Shown here in pieces: positions 1 to 14,500 of a stretch of 64,000 nt of DNA. Below the pieces are notes generated by a model, which was not told the DNA's origin, ran no database searches, and worked only from the letters and a program-made list of their open reading frames with translations. The position numbers were made by a program, and so were the translations under genes. Within the stretch, counting starts at the first letter, position 1, and the number at the start of each line of letters is the position of its first letter. The DNA comes from Pegea sp. RAD2-039 (lineage: Eukaryota; Chordata; Thaliacea; Salpida; Salpidae), in NCBI GenBank assembly GCA_034620365.1, contig JAQGEQ010000186.1, positions 1 to 64,000 of the forward strand. The letters are read 5' to 3'.

Positions 1-1417
1 TTTTCAAATTGTTTGTTTAGCAATTCAGCTTTATTCTTTGGTTCCATCACCAGCTGATTGGCGTTATCAAGCAAGGGAGGCAGATGAGATCTCACCTTAA
101 GCTTGTGATTAATGAAGCCAAAAAACGTTTTCTTGCTAGGTGAAGATAAGATTGCACTTTCTTTTCCTAAATAGAAGCTATAAACTGATTTCTTGTAGAC
201 TAGAAAAAGATCTTTGTATAGAGGTTTGATGGAAAGATCTGCTTTAGTTTGTTTGTATAAGAGGTTTTTCAAATGCTGTAAATTCCTTAAATATCTTGGC
301 AAGTGTGGTTTTTTGTTGACTCTATATAAAGGTATGAACTTTTTAATTGACTCATTAACAATGTTAGTAAACCTCGAGTAGATATCATTGATGTCTTCGG
401 TAGAGTTGAAAACAGAAATCCAGTCAACACCTGATAAAAACTTGTTTATACTGTTATAATTTCCACGATAAAAGTTCCGTATGCTTGGAGTTTTAACGTT
501 CGTAGAAAAAGTTTGATGGAGCTTGAATTCAATCATGTTGTGATCGCATGTCAGAGCAAAAGGTTCATTTTGATCAACGTAGATAACGTTCTCAGGTTTT
601 GATGTGATGAGAAGATCCAAAGTATTACCACTAACTTGGGTTGGAAAAGTAACCATCTGAGATAGATTATTGGCATCAAGGAAGTTTACAAAGACATGAC
701 TCAGATTGGCTGAATTAGTTTTGTCTCCATTCAAATTAAACAATTTTCCATTGAATGCTAAATTTGGGTTATTCCAATCAATTCTACTAAAACTAAAATC
801 CCCAAGAATATAGATCTCAGGACAAACTAGGCTTTTCAGAACCTTCAATAAGGCCTTAATAGCAACATCATCGTTAACTTTAGACGGTGGTAGGTAGGTA
901 CATATAAAGCGGGAAAACTTAGACTTTGAGTAATGAAAATTGAAAGCAATAATCTCAAATCTGGGCAGTCAATGGTATTTATCTTAATTCTTGAAATCAT
1001 AGGTGCCAGTGATGTTTTATAGATTACACAAACACCGCCGCCTCTATCAAACAGTCTGTCACAGCGCAAAGCACGAAAAAGATCACTGTCATCCAGAAAG
1101 GAGTCAGGATAAAAGGGTTTCAACCAAGTTTCGGTAATGAAAACAAATGTAAAATCTTGAGAAAGCAAAAGAGCTTTCAATTCGAAAATTTTGTTGACAA
1201 TTGACCGTGCGTTGAAAAACATACCTAATATAATAGAAAAATTGTCTTTTTGACACTTGTAAGATTTGGTGGTAGGCTTCTGTGTACTGGTATCTTGAGC
1301 TGGAAGCATAGTATTAATAATTTTGTGCGAAGAGAGGTTGAATAAGGATGATGTGGGTCCAGTGGTTATTTTGCACTTCCGTTTTTTGAAAAGACCTTCA
1401 CAATCTTTAAAGCCCAT
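1..1417 (-). pseudogene. LINE ORF2, endonuclease part, one frameshift, cut by window edge
   Basis: From the ATG at 1417 the frame encodes an APE-type endonuclease start: FFNARSIVNK, then ITETW and DRLFDRGGGVCV, motifs of LINE endonucleases. The frame breaks near 887-904, where a short TACC tandem repeat (plus strand ggtaggtaggta) shifts it. A second frame then stays open to base 1 and continues the same protein: ILGDFSFSRIDWNNP, SGNTLDLLITS and CDHNMIEF (catalytic Asp-His of the endonuclease), then the linker toward the reverse transcriptase. The break is a single microduplication, so the insertion is fairly young. The polymerase is outside the window. Confidence 0.8.
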
Positions 1418-2361
1418 GGTGGACCTCGAACTTTGTATTTGAAATCAGTTGGTTGCTCTTTCTGATTTCGGCTGTACGCCTCTTTTAGAAGACGCTTGTT
1501 TTCTGAGCGATCATCTTCACACATACCATGTGCTACTCTGATGCCCTGGAATTTTTCGTCCTGCTTAAGCTTATACAGCTTAGCAAGAAACTTACGTTTG
1601 TCCCATCTTTCCTGAAAGGACACTTTTAACGGTCTTTTATGATTTGATCTTTTTGCCCCGAGTCTGGTCATTGAAACTTTTGGAGCGTCCACAAAACCAA
1701 GGCTTTGAGTGCTCATTTGATTAAAAGTCTTGATGTCATCGTCTTTATCAGTCTCGGAGACACCAAAGATGATGACATTGTTTTCTCTATCCTCCCGGTC
1801 CAGAGTAAGTTTTTTGTGCGTGTCAGTAACCTTCTTGGCAAGAAGTTGCACCACGCTAGTATTTTTTTCGGATCCAGAATTACCAACAACTGAGGCCCAT
1901 GTGAGAGGCTTCTTTGTGGAGGCATCCAGTTCATCCATAGATTTTGATAAGATAGAAATCTTTTCATTGATTTTGGCAACATCGTTGCCAATTTCGGATT
2001 TTAATTTGGCCAATTCAGTGGATATGGTGTTGCTGATGTCGGACAATAAGCTTTTGTTAGTGTTGGACGAGGTAGTTGTTTTGTCCATAGATCTACATTT
2101 AATGCAGAACCAACAAAATCCCACTTGCTGCATTTTATTATTTTCAAATATATCATATAATTTTTTATTCACATCACTACAAGTGAGGTGAAACCTAGAG
2201 AGGCATTTGATGCAATCTATTGCCATATCTTCACCAGAGCAAGTTTTGTTACAAGCTTGGCAATTGCCATTGCAAGCTTGTTTTGAAGAACTTGGTTTGC
2301 TTGAGTTTTTTGGAGCTTTTGACCGCAAGGTCCTGCCATTTGTATCTACCATAGTTTCCAT
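1366..2361 (-). CDS. LINE ORF1 protein with PHD-like zinc finger
   Basis: A 331-residue frame starting METMVDTNGR. Residues about 30-90 hold a Cys/His cluster (CNGNC..CNKTC..CIKC..FHLTC..CWFCIKC) that reads as a PHD-like finger, as in ORF1 of many invertebrate CR1 and L2 elements. A segment at about 115-150 (SDISNTISTELAKLKSEIGNDV) has coiled-coil character. The stretch NNVIIFGVSETDKDDD to the C-terminus resembles the basic ORF1 domain that binds LINE RNA. The family role is an RNA-binding chaperone for retrotransposition. Its end overlaps the start of ORF2 by about 50 bases in another frame. Complete and undamaged as read. Confidence 0.8.
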   Translation of the reverse strand: METMVDTNGRTLRSKAPKNSSKPSSSKQACNGNCQACNKTCSGEDMAIDCIKCLSRFHLTCSDVNKKLYDIFENNKMQQVGFCWFCIKCRSMDKTTTSSNTNKSLLSDISNTISTELAKLKSEIGNDVAKINEKISILSKSMDELDASTKKPLTWASVVGNSGSEKNTSVVQLLAKKVTDTHKKLTLDREDRENNVIIFGVSETDKDDDIKTFNQMSTQSLGFVDAPKVSMTRLGAKRSNHKRPLKVSFQERWDKRKFLAKLYKLKQDEKFQGIRVAHGMCEDDRSENKRLLKEAYSRNQKEQPTDFKYKVRGPPWALKIVKVFSKNGSAK

Positions 2362-3927
2362 GATAGATTTTTAGTAACTCCCACCAAAGTATGAAATTTA
2401 TAAGTCAGATAAATGTATGTGATATGTATATAAATAAATATATAAACAAATATACCAAGTTAATAAAATATAATAAATAATAATAAATAAATACACCACA
2501 AAACTTAATCACAGCTTATTAGCAGTTATTCAAATAGAGTATATAGAAATTGAAGATGATAAAAAGTCCAAATTGATTTCTAATCCAGATATGATCACAA
2601 AAAATATACAAATCCTTTACTGAAAACAGTTTTATCAAAGCTTATAAGCAATATCAGAATAAATTTGTTATCCTAACAACCTATAACCTGAATTACCTTA
2701 TTCAAATAGAAGTTAATAACAATAAAATATCAAAATAGAATAATTCATAGAGGAACTAAATAAAATTTGTTTAACTGGTTAAATATGAATTTTATTTTGT
2801 GCTTACGTCAATATGAGTATATTGTAGCATATTTTGGACAATAATTGCGTTGCTCTTTTTCTTGAATAAAGCCCACTAAGTAAAAGAAGAACAAAATGCT
2901 AAGAAGAACAAAGTAGACTCCTTTATCACTCATCAGTCAATCACATCTTTGTGAAAAATGCAGCTGAAATGGCTTTCTTATACTAAATTAATTAGTCACA
3001 ATCCTAAAAAGACTAAAACGAAAAAAACCGTAATTTGATTTTTTCTCTACCCTTTATTACTTTATTGATGAGTCGTTTCGCATGCATTTTACTTTTTTTA
3101 ATATACTTTTACCTATTCACTACCTTTTGACCATATATATTACTTAAATGATAATACTTACCTAATTGTTTGTAGTTTAATTAACTTTGCTTTTTTGTGT
3201 GTTCATAAATGACTGATTTTATTTCTTCTTCAGATATAATTTGTTTACACAAATTTATACAAACTTGTTTAGGGGTTTCTATAATTGCTCCGAAAAAGGC
3301 GTCTATCAAATTTTTAAAATTAGTTATATTAAATGGCTTCTAAGTTTCTACAAGCAGTAAATGTATTTTATGCCGCAGTTTGATTGATAGAGTTTTTTTG
3401 CTTTGTTTTTTTTATTTATGCTTGTAAAAACTTTTTAGCTTGAAGAATATATTTTGTTTTATTTTTACTTGATGTTATCACTCATATAAATCTTATTTTT
3501 ATTGTTTTATAATTAGTTTTGATACTAACAATTTTTAGCCTTTTTTCTACTTAATTTTTTCAATGACTAAAATAAGCCAAATTATTTTCATTTCTATATA
3601 ATTTGTCTTTTATAAGCATTCAGTTTTAGTTAAATAAGTTAGAGTTTTATTGTCTTAAAAAGTTATAAAATTATTTATATATAGAAATATATATATATAT
3701 ATAATTTTTTTTTGTTAGTTTCACATAAGTTTTATATTTTTTTTATTTATTTTGATTTATTTTACACTTTCTTGTGAACAAACATATTTAAAATATAAAT
3801 TGACCAAAAAATAGTTTAATATAATATTTTTTAAAATATGAAATATCATAATTTATTAAATAATTAAGCATTTTCTTTAATACTTTAGAATTGTTGGTTT
3901 TTAATTTCATTTTAAGAAATTAAAGAC
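2362..3927. other. AT-rich intergenic region upstream of WDR5
   Basis: No supportable coding sequence. It presumably holds the 5' end of the LINE (first few dozen bases), then the WDR5 promoter and 5' UTR. It is rich in T runs and includes a TA-dinucleotide tract at about 3677-3703. A TTTAG acceptor-like site lies at about 3884-3889, shortly before the WDR5 ATG, so a 5' UTR intron is possible but not proven. Confidence 0.5.
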
Positions 3928-6014
<2,087 letters not shown>

Positions 6015-6191
6015 AGGATTTGCAGAATGACTTTTGGGTTTATTACAAGGATGTGACACCAAATTATGCTCGTACCTTTCAATTCATGGTGATAAATGTT
6101 AGCTCGTCTGTTTTTAGTAAGATGTATTCGATAATTACCCCAAAAATTCATTTTGTTTCAAATTTAGTTTATTTTCATCGAAATATTTTTT

Positions 6192-6279
6192 AATAAAACG
6201 GTAAACCTCAAAACTTCGTAATTTTATGCAAATAAGCCTTCTAGATATCGAAACGGTCGATTTGGAAAATATTTTTATT
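6192..6279. terminator. Facing poly(A) signals of WDR5 and WDR46
   Basis: AATAAA on the plus strand at 6192-6197 lies 178 bases after the WDR5 stop. AATAAA on the minus strand (plus TTTATT, 6274-6279) lies about 40 bases after the WDR46 stop. The two genes converge with only 305 bases between stop codons, so the transcripts probably abut or overlap at their 3' ends. Hexamer matches only; cleavage sites are inferred. Confidence 0.5.
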
Positions 6280-6319
6280 TTCTAATCAAGCTTATAAAAA
6301 AAAGCGCGATTTAATGACG

Positions 6320-9300
6320 TCACTTCCTTTTAAAACGATTCAATGCACCGGTTTTTTTATGAAGACTTTTTTCTACAACTTCCACCGGCTTCTTAGGAAC
6401 AAAATTTAACTCCTTAGTAGCAGAAGCTTCAGAATCAACATGTTGAGCGACAGAAGTTTCAATAAGATCAGGTTCTTCTACAACGGCAGCTTCAACTTGT
6501 TCAGCTTCCGCTTTTTCAGCTTCCGCCTTTTCAGCATCCGCTTTTTCAGCATTCGCTTTTTCAGCATTCGCTTGTAGGGCAGCGCGCGTCGTTTCACGTC
6601 TCTTCTTCTCAATCTCCTTCAACTTTCGCTTTTCAACATTTCCCGATTTACTTCGACCCTTGGCGCGATTTCGAGGAACGAATTTGGGCGGCTCAGCCTT
6701 GAATCCCTGTTACAACACGACATCACTCTTATGACGTCACTAACTCGCGCATGCGCACTCACCATCACTTTCTCCCGATCTTCTTGCAACTGCTGAGCAG
6801 TAGCTTGATCAAATTTAGCCACTTGGTGACAGTCGAGAGTAATGAGTTCGGGTGGAATCTTCTCTAGCAACGCTTTTACTTCCCATTCACGACGCTGCTT
6901 CTTATTACGATGAGGATTTGATTCGAAACTGTCGAAATTGGCTTCTCCTGCTCCTGGCACCAGCAAACTGACAAAACCTTTACTCCAACCAGCACCTAAC
7001 ACATCTTCATAAGGACAGAAGTTGATGTCATGGACAAGTCCGCTCAGCTTGTGTCTCAGATACGGACTTTCTTGTGTCTAGGAAGCTTTTTAGTTAAATA
7101 ATGGACTCCTAGGACTTTTTAGGACTCACCTGGGAGCAGGGGTCCTTAAAAACTTCAACAACTCGTTGACAAGCGGTGGCAAGAAGTCCTCGTTGACTAA
7201 ACTTCAAATCAGTTGCTACTCCTTTCAAAGAATAATCTTGAAGAGGTTTGAAAGTCCTTACATCAAAGATCTTCATCTTTCGATCATTCCCAGCTGTGGC
7301 TAGGTATCTGAGAAGAGGACACATTACCGATGACCACAAATATGTAGTCCTTTTACCTGCCCTGCTGGTCAATGGCCACAGCAGTGACTGAAGTCCGGTG
7401 ACAGAGCATATTGACCAGTGGATTCGATTCGTTGGGACTCCACATACTAATCGTTCCGTTTCGATGGCCTGTATCACGTGGTTAGGTTGTTACTGCAAGT
7501 GTTGCCATGGAAACTAACCGAGAGTGATGATCGCGTTGTTAGGATTGTGGGTCATGACATTTAATGGTCCAAATTTGGTTTTAATTGTCGAGACAATCTT
7601 ACCCATGGACACATCCAAATATTGAAGATAACTCCGACGGTTCTGTGAGAAGATAGGGTCGATTTAGCATCTTGACTTGTAAAAAATCCTCGGCCACCAA
7701 ACTAAACCTTGCGCTTGGTGGTCGAAGGTTCTTAAAAACCATAAAGTTGATACTAAAATATTAAGAGACAAATAGATAAACTGAAATTTTAATCTTCATT
7801 TAGTGCGAAAAGCTCTGAGATGCAGAAAAACACTTTTTTGGGGTATGCGCATAAATTTTTATAAAATAAACAAATATATCTTACAGCAGCAGCAAGTAGA
7901 AAGTGATAAGGTAAAAATTCCATTCTTAAAGTCTCATTAAGTGATTTTAAACAATGTAATTCAATCCCTTGGTTATCGTAAACGTATGTCCACCTTTTTT
8001 GTGCTACTGCAAACATATTTTCTGAGTGTAACCATCTGAAAATAGAAAATTTCAATCATTTGATGAGTAGCAACAAATAAAAACTCACTTTACATCATTA
8101 ATTGCTTCCATAACATTCACTTCACACATCAGTTTCTTAGAAACCCATTCAACAGCTACAAGATGACCTCGTTTGCCTCCAAGCAATAGATGTCTAAAAA
8201 AATGAAATTTAGAGAGTTTGAAGATCGAATATTAAAAATGACCTTCCATTTCTCGTGTAGTCTGTGCTATATGGTCCAAACTGGCGCAGATTTAACTCAA
8301 ATTGTTTGCTAGCACTAGATATATCAACTGCTTCTTTAATTTCTGATTGCTTAATTTGCCAAGATTCTTCACCATCTTCAGTTTCTAAGAAACTATAAAT
8401 AAATGGATTAAAAAAAGGGAATATTTGTGAGACAAGTAACAAACCCAACATCTTCTGTCATTAGAATGTCGTTTCTTGCTGCTTGATTTACAGAATTTTG
8501 ATAATTCTTTTCATGTTTATCTAACATTCCTAAAAATTTTTGAAATTAAAGTCAAGTGAGTAGCAAGAAAAGTTTTGATAAAAACCTTTTAGCTTTTTGT
8601 CTCTTATACCCTCTGTGTTGGGAGCACTACCTCTTTGAAACCTCTTTTTACGGGAATCTGTGATTGGAGCTGGACCTGGAAACTGATCCTAAAAACATAA
8701 GATATATTTAAATATAATTACTAAAGTCATTAATCAAAATAAATTGTCTGAGATAAAGTCTAAAAGATTTATAGCTAAGATGAAATTAAAAAGTTTATTA
8801 TAAAAGTTTAAACATATTGTCAACTCAGTTTACTTTGTCCAAACAGTTATATAAAACAATTTCCACATAATTTTGCATTTAAAAGATGCTAAAAAAACTA
8901 AATGTTAGCTTCAAACTCTAAACTTTTATTAATCACTAAATGTAAAGTGGCTAAAATAATTGATATTATAAATTTAGAATTATATATTTGAAAACATAAA
9001 TAGAATATTGGCAAAATTTTCTTAGAATTTCTACTTATGTAAATTTCTTCTTCTGTTATATTTTACTTAAATTAATAATAAACTATTTATATCATTAAAT
9101 TCATAAATATAAGTTTTACTAAAAAAATTCAAAATAATATCAGCAACAAGTTATCTATTTTCTCATAGAAAACTAAACATAATAAGTAAAAAATAGTAAT
9201 TACAACATATATTGTTAAGCATAAAATAAATCAATAAATTATAACATTTTAGTAAAAAAATTAGTATTATTTTAAAAAATTGTTTCATCATTAAACAAAA

Positions 9301-9550
9301 TTTCAATTTGGATTAGAAAAATAGAACTTAATTGAAAAATAGAATTTGCTAAATCAAAAACTATTTAAGTTTTCCTATTTTATGACAAACATTATAGAAT
9401 AAAGTTAACTAAATAATTATAGACTAAATAATGTAGTTAAAACACTTTAACTTATTTGGCACACTAAAATATCAAACAATCTATTCAATAGCATATATAT
9501 CAATATGAAATTATTACCTTCATTTTTCTTTTGTTTCCTTTAGTTGCCAT
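6320..9550 (-). CDS. WDR46: WDR46/UTP7 (BING4), small-subunit processome WD40 protein
   Basis: Eleven exons on the minus strand: 9550-9518, 8688-8586, 8529-8445, 8392-8243, 8193-8089, 8035-7885, 7642-7519, 7468-7357, 7307-7130, 7077-6763, 6706-6320. All phases agree, giving 580 residues (human about 610). The start [11 protein letters not shown] is the weakest part, since exon 1 is only 33 bases. Recognisable segments: [20 protein letters not shown], the WD repeats ([53 protein letters not shown]), and the BING4 C-terminal domain ([39 protein letters not shown]). The tail holds an Ala-Glu-Lys repeat (about residues 490-525) and ends ALNRFKRK, as in the family. It acts in nucleolar 18S rRNA processing with other UTP proteins. 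Intron 1 is 829 bp. Confidence 0.95.
6732..6755. promoter_or_regulatory. CRE-like and NRF1-like motifs inside WDR46 intron 10
   Basis: The 56-bp intron 10 of WDR46 contains TGACGTCA (6732-6739) and, 9 bases on, gcgcatgcgc, which matches the NRF1 core. Both palindromes are striking in an AT-rich sequence. They may be real binding sites for the convergent gene pair or chance; the basis is motif match only. Confidence 0.3.
7501..7514. promoter_or_regulatory. Perfect RFX X-box in WDR46 intron 7
   Basis: GTTGCCATGGAAAC is an exact instance of the classical RFX-family X-box. It lies inside the 50-bp intron 7 of WDR46 (7469-7518), next to the donor site. RFX factors control ciliary genes in animals; whether this copy is used is unknown. 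Confidence 0.35.
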
Positions 9551-11542
9551 GATAATGATTACTTCTAATAAATTAGTACAATATATATATATCTAGTACT
9601 TTATAAAAATGTTTTTACCACATGTATCAGTAACAGCAACTAAAATGGCCTCAGAAATTGAATGAACATTTTAATATTAAAATTTGATAAAATAAAATAA
9701 AATAAAATAATTGGGTCAATTTTAGCCCCAAAGTAAAATTTAACTAAGAAGTAAGATCAACCAAGAACCAATAAGTTTAAATTTTTTGATTTGGGATAAG
9801 GACTCAAATTTTTATTTAGATATTTTCCAGGGTTGCTTTATCACAAAAATATTACTGATTGGCAGACTAAGTGGTTTTGCTAATAAGTTTCAATTGTAAA
9901 TTTGTTCAATGAAATATTGATTTAAGAAGCATCTTTACTTTTAATAATGTCACTTAAAAAGTTGCTAAAACTTAAGAACACTCATTTTCTTAAATTTCAA
10001 GCTTTTCGTTTTAGTTTGCATAGCTTCATTTTAATATACTTCACGTAAGCTTGTGTTTGAAAAATTAAGCTATTCTTATAACGTTATATGTAAGATTTGC
10101 TTAAAAGTACGGAAAAAATAATTGAATAAATTGAATTTATATGCATTTCCAATGCTTTGTATAACGTTTTTTCTTAAGTTTACATTTTTACTTAAGATGT
10201 TTGAAACTAATTGAACACCTATGAATAAAAATTCAAAGTTTATAAAGAAAACTATTGCCTTACTTTTAGGGAAATCTAATTTTAAATGATTTTAAATTTT
10301 AGTATAATCATTTTTTTTAGTTGGGTTAAAAATAATTTACGTAGCAGTAGAATATAAAGTTACAAATAAAACATAATTTTTTTATTAATATTTTGTATTT
10401 TGTATGTAATTTCTTATATGTATCACAGTTTTTTTCAAATAATTTTGTATTGCAGTAATTTTACTTTTAGTTAATTTTCTTCTCTTCAAATGTTTTGGTT
10501 ATAAGACAGAAAAGTCATTTGAAGTAGATACAACAGTTTTAAATTACCGCCTGTACAATTTACACTTATACTTTATTTTATAGATTTCCAAGTTTGTATT
10601 TGTTTGTGGAATTTTAATCTATTAGATTTTTCAAACTTTTTTTAATTTAACATTTTGCTATTTAATTTATAATAATTATTTTTCTTTAAATAACATTTAA
10701 AGAAAGTTTGAATTAAAAGATTCTATTTGAATTACAAGAAGGAAGAAATAAAATTATATTTGACTAATATCTAGAAATTTGTTTATTATTTTTAATATTT
10801 TATTTTGTATATGTATACTTTAGAAATATATCTTTCCCTTTATATCTAATTATTTGTTTTCTTTATATTAAATCTTTTATTTTTTAATATCCTATTATTT
10901 CTTTATTTTTATTTCTTCTTATTTGTTTCTTAGTGTTTCATTGATTATTTTCCATACTTTATCATTTTTTATCTGTTTTTTTTATATCTTATCATTTTAT
11001 TTCTTTATAGCTTGTTATTTATTTGTTTTCTAGATGCTTTACTATTTCTTTTTTTATCTTATTGTTTTTTTCTTCTCTTTATTTCACGAAATTTGTATAT
11101 TTTGTTTTTTTGATTATTGTTCTTAAAAGTTTCATCTTATATAGGATGATAATATCAAAAGGAACTTTTTAATTATTTCAATTATATTTTTATAATGATT
11201 GCTAGTTTAATGATTATAATATTTCAAATCTTAAATTGATATAATATGTTTTAAGTTGTTTTAATTTTATCAACTATATAATGAGCTCTTAGCAAATTAA
11301 AATTTATGATTTTTTCAAAGTTATTAATTTATGTTCTTATTTATATTTATATTAAGAATGTAACTTGATTTTCTAAAAATATAAATTATTTTTATAATTA
11401 TTATAATTATTAGAGTATAATAAAAGTTAATATTAAATTTTTATTTTTATATTGTTTCTGTTTTTAAATAATTTTTTATATAATGAATTAACTTCTTATT
11501 TTCAAATTAGGTTATTAGTCATCAAACTTTTTTCACTAAAAG
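9551..11542. other. AT-rich divergent intergenic region between WDR46 and AQR
   Basis: About 2 kb separates the divergent starts of WDR46 (9550, minus) and AQR (11543, plus). No coding sequence seen. A short AAAAT microsatellite is at about 9687-9711, a TA tract at about 9583-9592, and long T-rich stretches at 10750-11110. It presumably holds both promoters and 5' UTRs. A TTAG acceptor-like site at about 11510-11518, just before the AQR ATG, would allow a 5' UTR intron. Confidence 0.5.
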
Positions 11543-14500
11543 ATGGCAACTAGAACAGCTTTTGCACCTACTGCTAGCCAGATGGTTAGTGATAGTTTGA
11601 GCAAGCAAGCTAAACTGTTATGGTCAAAAGCAGCTGATAAAGATCTAGACAATTTTGATATTAAAGTTGTAGAAGAAATCTATATAAGTGAATTACTTAG
11701 TAGTAGTTTTAGTCCTCAAAGACTTCTACTTCTGGAATTTAGTAGGTATCTTGAAAACTATCTTTGGCCTGGTTTAAATGAGTCTAATTGTACTGATAGT
11801 ATGGTCATATCTATTGCTTGTCTAATCAATGTTAAGTACCACCAAGCGGTTCCTGCTTGGGATATTATTAAACAAAGACCAAACCACTTTTCTCATTTCT
11901 TTTATCGTGTGATGGAGCTAGCTATAAATGAAGATCTACATTTGAAAGAAAGAACTATTTTATTAAGATTTTTGGGCCACTGCTATAGAAGCCTTGAAGT
12001 TGAAGTTGTTCGAACTGAAGTTGCTAAAACATTATCTCTAGCTTTTTGGAAGAACTTATTTGAAGCGAGATTAAATGAAATTCTGGCTGCATGGCCCAAG
12101 TTAAAAAAACGTTTTAAAAGTTTGATAAAAAAAGAAAAAAAATTAAGTGAGGAAGAAGTTAATAAAAATAACTTCTATATCCAATTTTTGCCAAAATTAA
12201 TTAATCATTTTTGTGTGATGATATCTGTGGAAACATTTGATGAGCAACAACTAGAATACTGCCAGCGTTTTCTGGATTGGATGATTGATTTAGATTCATA
12301 TCTACCATGCAGAAGATGGTTTAATGCCTTTCTTATTGATTCAAATTTGATCATACGATGTAAAAAGTCAAGTTTGTACAATAAAGATGATGTCTTTACT
12401 CAGTTAGTTAATAATTTGGAAATGTATTGTTGGTTTGAGATTGATGAAGTAAGCGGTGAACCTTTGAATAAAATACAAATGATACAAAGACATTACAAAC
12501 GAATTGGTCAATTACAACAATGTGCTTTCAAAAACTTTCCATCACTTAGGGCAGTTGCTTTATCATCTGTAGCAAAGATTGATAAACGACCCGCACTCTT
12601 GAAACTATTAGGGGACCTAGACATGGATGAACTGACCAGACTGTCCAACTTGCTTAACCTACGTGTCCTACCATCTGACAGTAAAGATATTGTCCTTGAA
12701 ATGATTGTCAGTTACCACGAACTGCGGCCCTCTCAACTAGATTCACTAAACATGATGCCTCTTTACCCAACAGAGTCACTTTTATGGGATGATAATTTGA
12801 CCAAGACCGCTCATTTCATGAAAGATGAATGCTTAGCGCTTCCTAAACTCAACTTACAGTTTCTGACTCTTCATGACTACCTACTCCGTAACTTCAGTCT
12901 CTTCCAGCTGGAATCCGCTTATGAGATACGTCAAGACATTGAGATGACAGTCCGTCGAATGAAACCGTTGCTAGCAGAGGACCATTCGTGTAGTTTTACT
13001 GGCTGGGCACAAATGGCCCTGCCCTTGCAAAGTTTCTCAGTGGTTGAAGTTGCTAAACCTCGTATTGGGGAGTCACGCCCTTCTCGTGTTCGTGCTGATC
13101 TCGCGGTAGCTGTTGGCTTCTCAGCAGCTGTTAGACGTAATTGGGAATCACTACGTAAACATGACGTCTGTTTCCTACTCTGTGTGCAACCAACAGGAGT
13201 CCCTGTTCGTGATGAAGCAGGTAAAAGGAATCCTTTTCAAGATTGTTTTCAAATATTAGTCCGCGGATGTGAAGTGGAAGGGATGTTAGATGATGATGGA
13301 CGCGTGATTGAAGAGGGTCCGGAACCCAAACCTGCCATACAGGGCTCCATCCGAAACTTCAGGGTATGGTTGGATGCCAATCAATACCAGACTGATATGG
13401 AAGCAGTTTTGAAGTTGGGTTGCCGGGACCCTTATGAGACCCTTAACTTAGTGGTCAGACGTAAAGCGAAAGAAAATAATTTCAAAGCTGTTTTGGGGAC
13501 TATTCGAGAGTTGATGAATACTGATTGTGTGGTTCCTGAATGGCTTCACGATGTGTTGCTTGGTTACGGCAGCCCTGACTCGGCCCATTACAAAAGTCTG
13601 GCCCGGACCATCAACGACCTAGACTGGAATGACACTTTCCTTTCACTTGACCACCTTAGACACAGCTTTCCTGACCACCAAGTAGTAGTTGAAGGTGAAG
13701 AGGACCAGGTGAAGCCACCACTAAAGCTACATTTTGATGATGACCACAACCAGTTGACCGTATCTGCCCATTTGGTTCCTAATCGTGGACCATATGAACG
13801 AAACGTACCAAAGAAAAACTCGGTTCGGTTTACACCGACCCAGATTGAAGCTATCAGGTCAGGCATGCAGCCTGGACTGACCATGGTAGTTGGTCCACCT
13901 GGAACAGGAAAGACAGACGTGGCTGTCCAGATTATTTCTAATATATACCATAACTTTCCTGACCAGCGGACTTTGATTGTCACCCACTCTAATCAAGCTC
14001 TTAACCAGCTTTTTGAGAAGATTATGCAACTGGATATAGATGAACGACATTTGCTGCGGTTGGGACACGGAGAGGAACAACTGGAGACAGAGAAAGACTT
14101 TTCGCGTTATGGACGCGTCGATTACATCCTTAACAAACGTATGCAGTTGTTAGAAGAGGTAGGACAGCTACAGAGTAGTTTAGGGGTCGCTGGTGAGATG
14201 TCTTATACATGTGAAACTGCTTGCTACTTCTTCCTTTATCAAGTTTTATCTCGGTGGGAAAAATATGAACGTCAAGTCCTTGAGAGCAAATCTCTAGATC
14301 TTCTTCAAAATGATTTTCCTTTCACCGAATTCTTTGCGTCTGCTCGACCTCTTTTTAAAGGACTTGATTTTGATGCAGATTGGAAGGTTGCTGATGGTTG
14401 CTTCCGTTACATCAGGAACATCTTCACTCAATTAGAGGAGTTTAGAGCATTTGAGTTGTTCCGTTCAGGTCTTGATCGCTCTAAATATCTTCTCATTAAA

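Larger units (their letters stand above)
1..2361 (-). mobile_element. CR1-like non-LTR retrotransposon (LINE), truncated by window edge
   Basis: The minus strand carries two overlapping reading frames typical of a CR1-type LINE: ORF1 with a PHD-like zinc finger (1366-2361) and ORF2 starting with an apurinic-type endonuclease (from 1417 downwards). ORF2 continues to base 1, so the reverse transcriptase lies outside the window. The element is much better preserved than its relatives elsewhere here: apart from one frameshift near 887-904 I find no stops in the visible part. The decayed LINE pieces in the zinc-finger array (22870-45200) share its PHD finger and endonuclease motifs, so this copy is the best local reference for the family. 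Confidence 0.85.

Noticed and set aside
1730..2191. Plus-strand open frame opposite LINE ORF1
   Set aside because: Shadow of ORF1, which has a clear zinc finger and family pattern on the minus strand.
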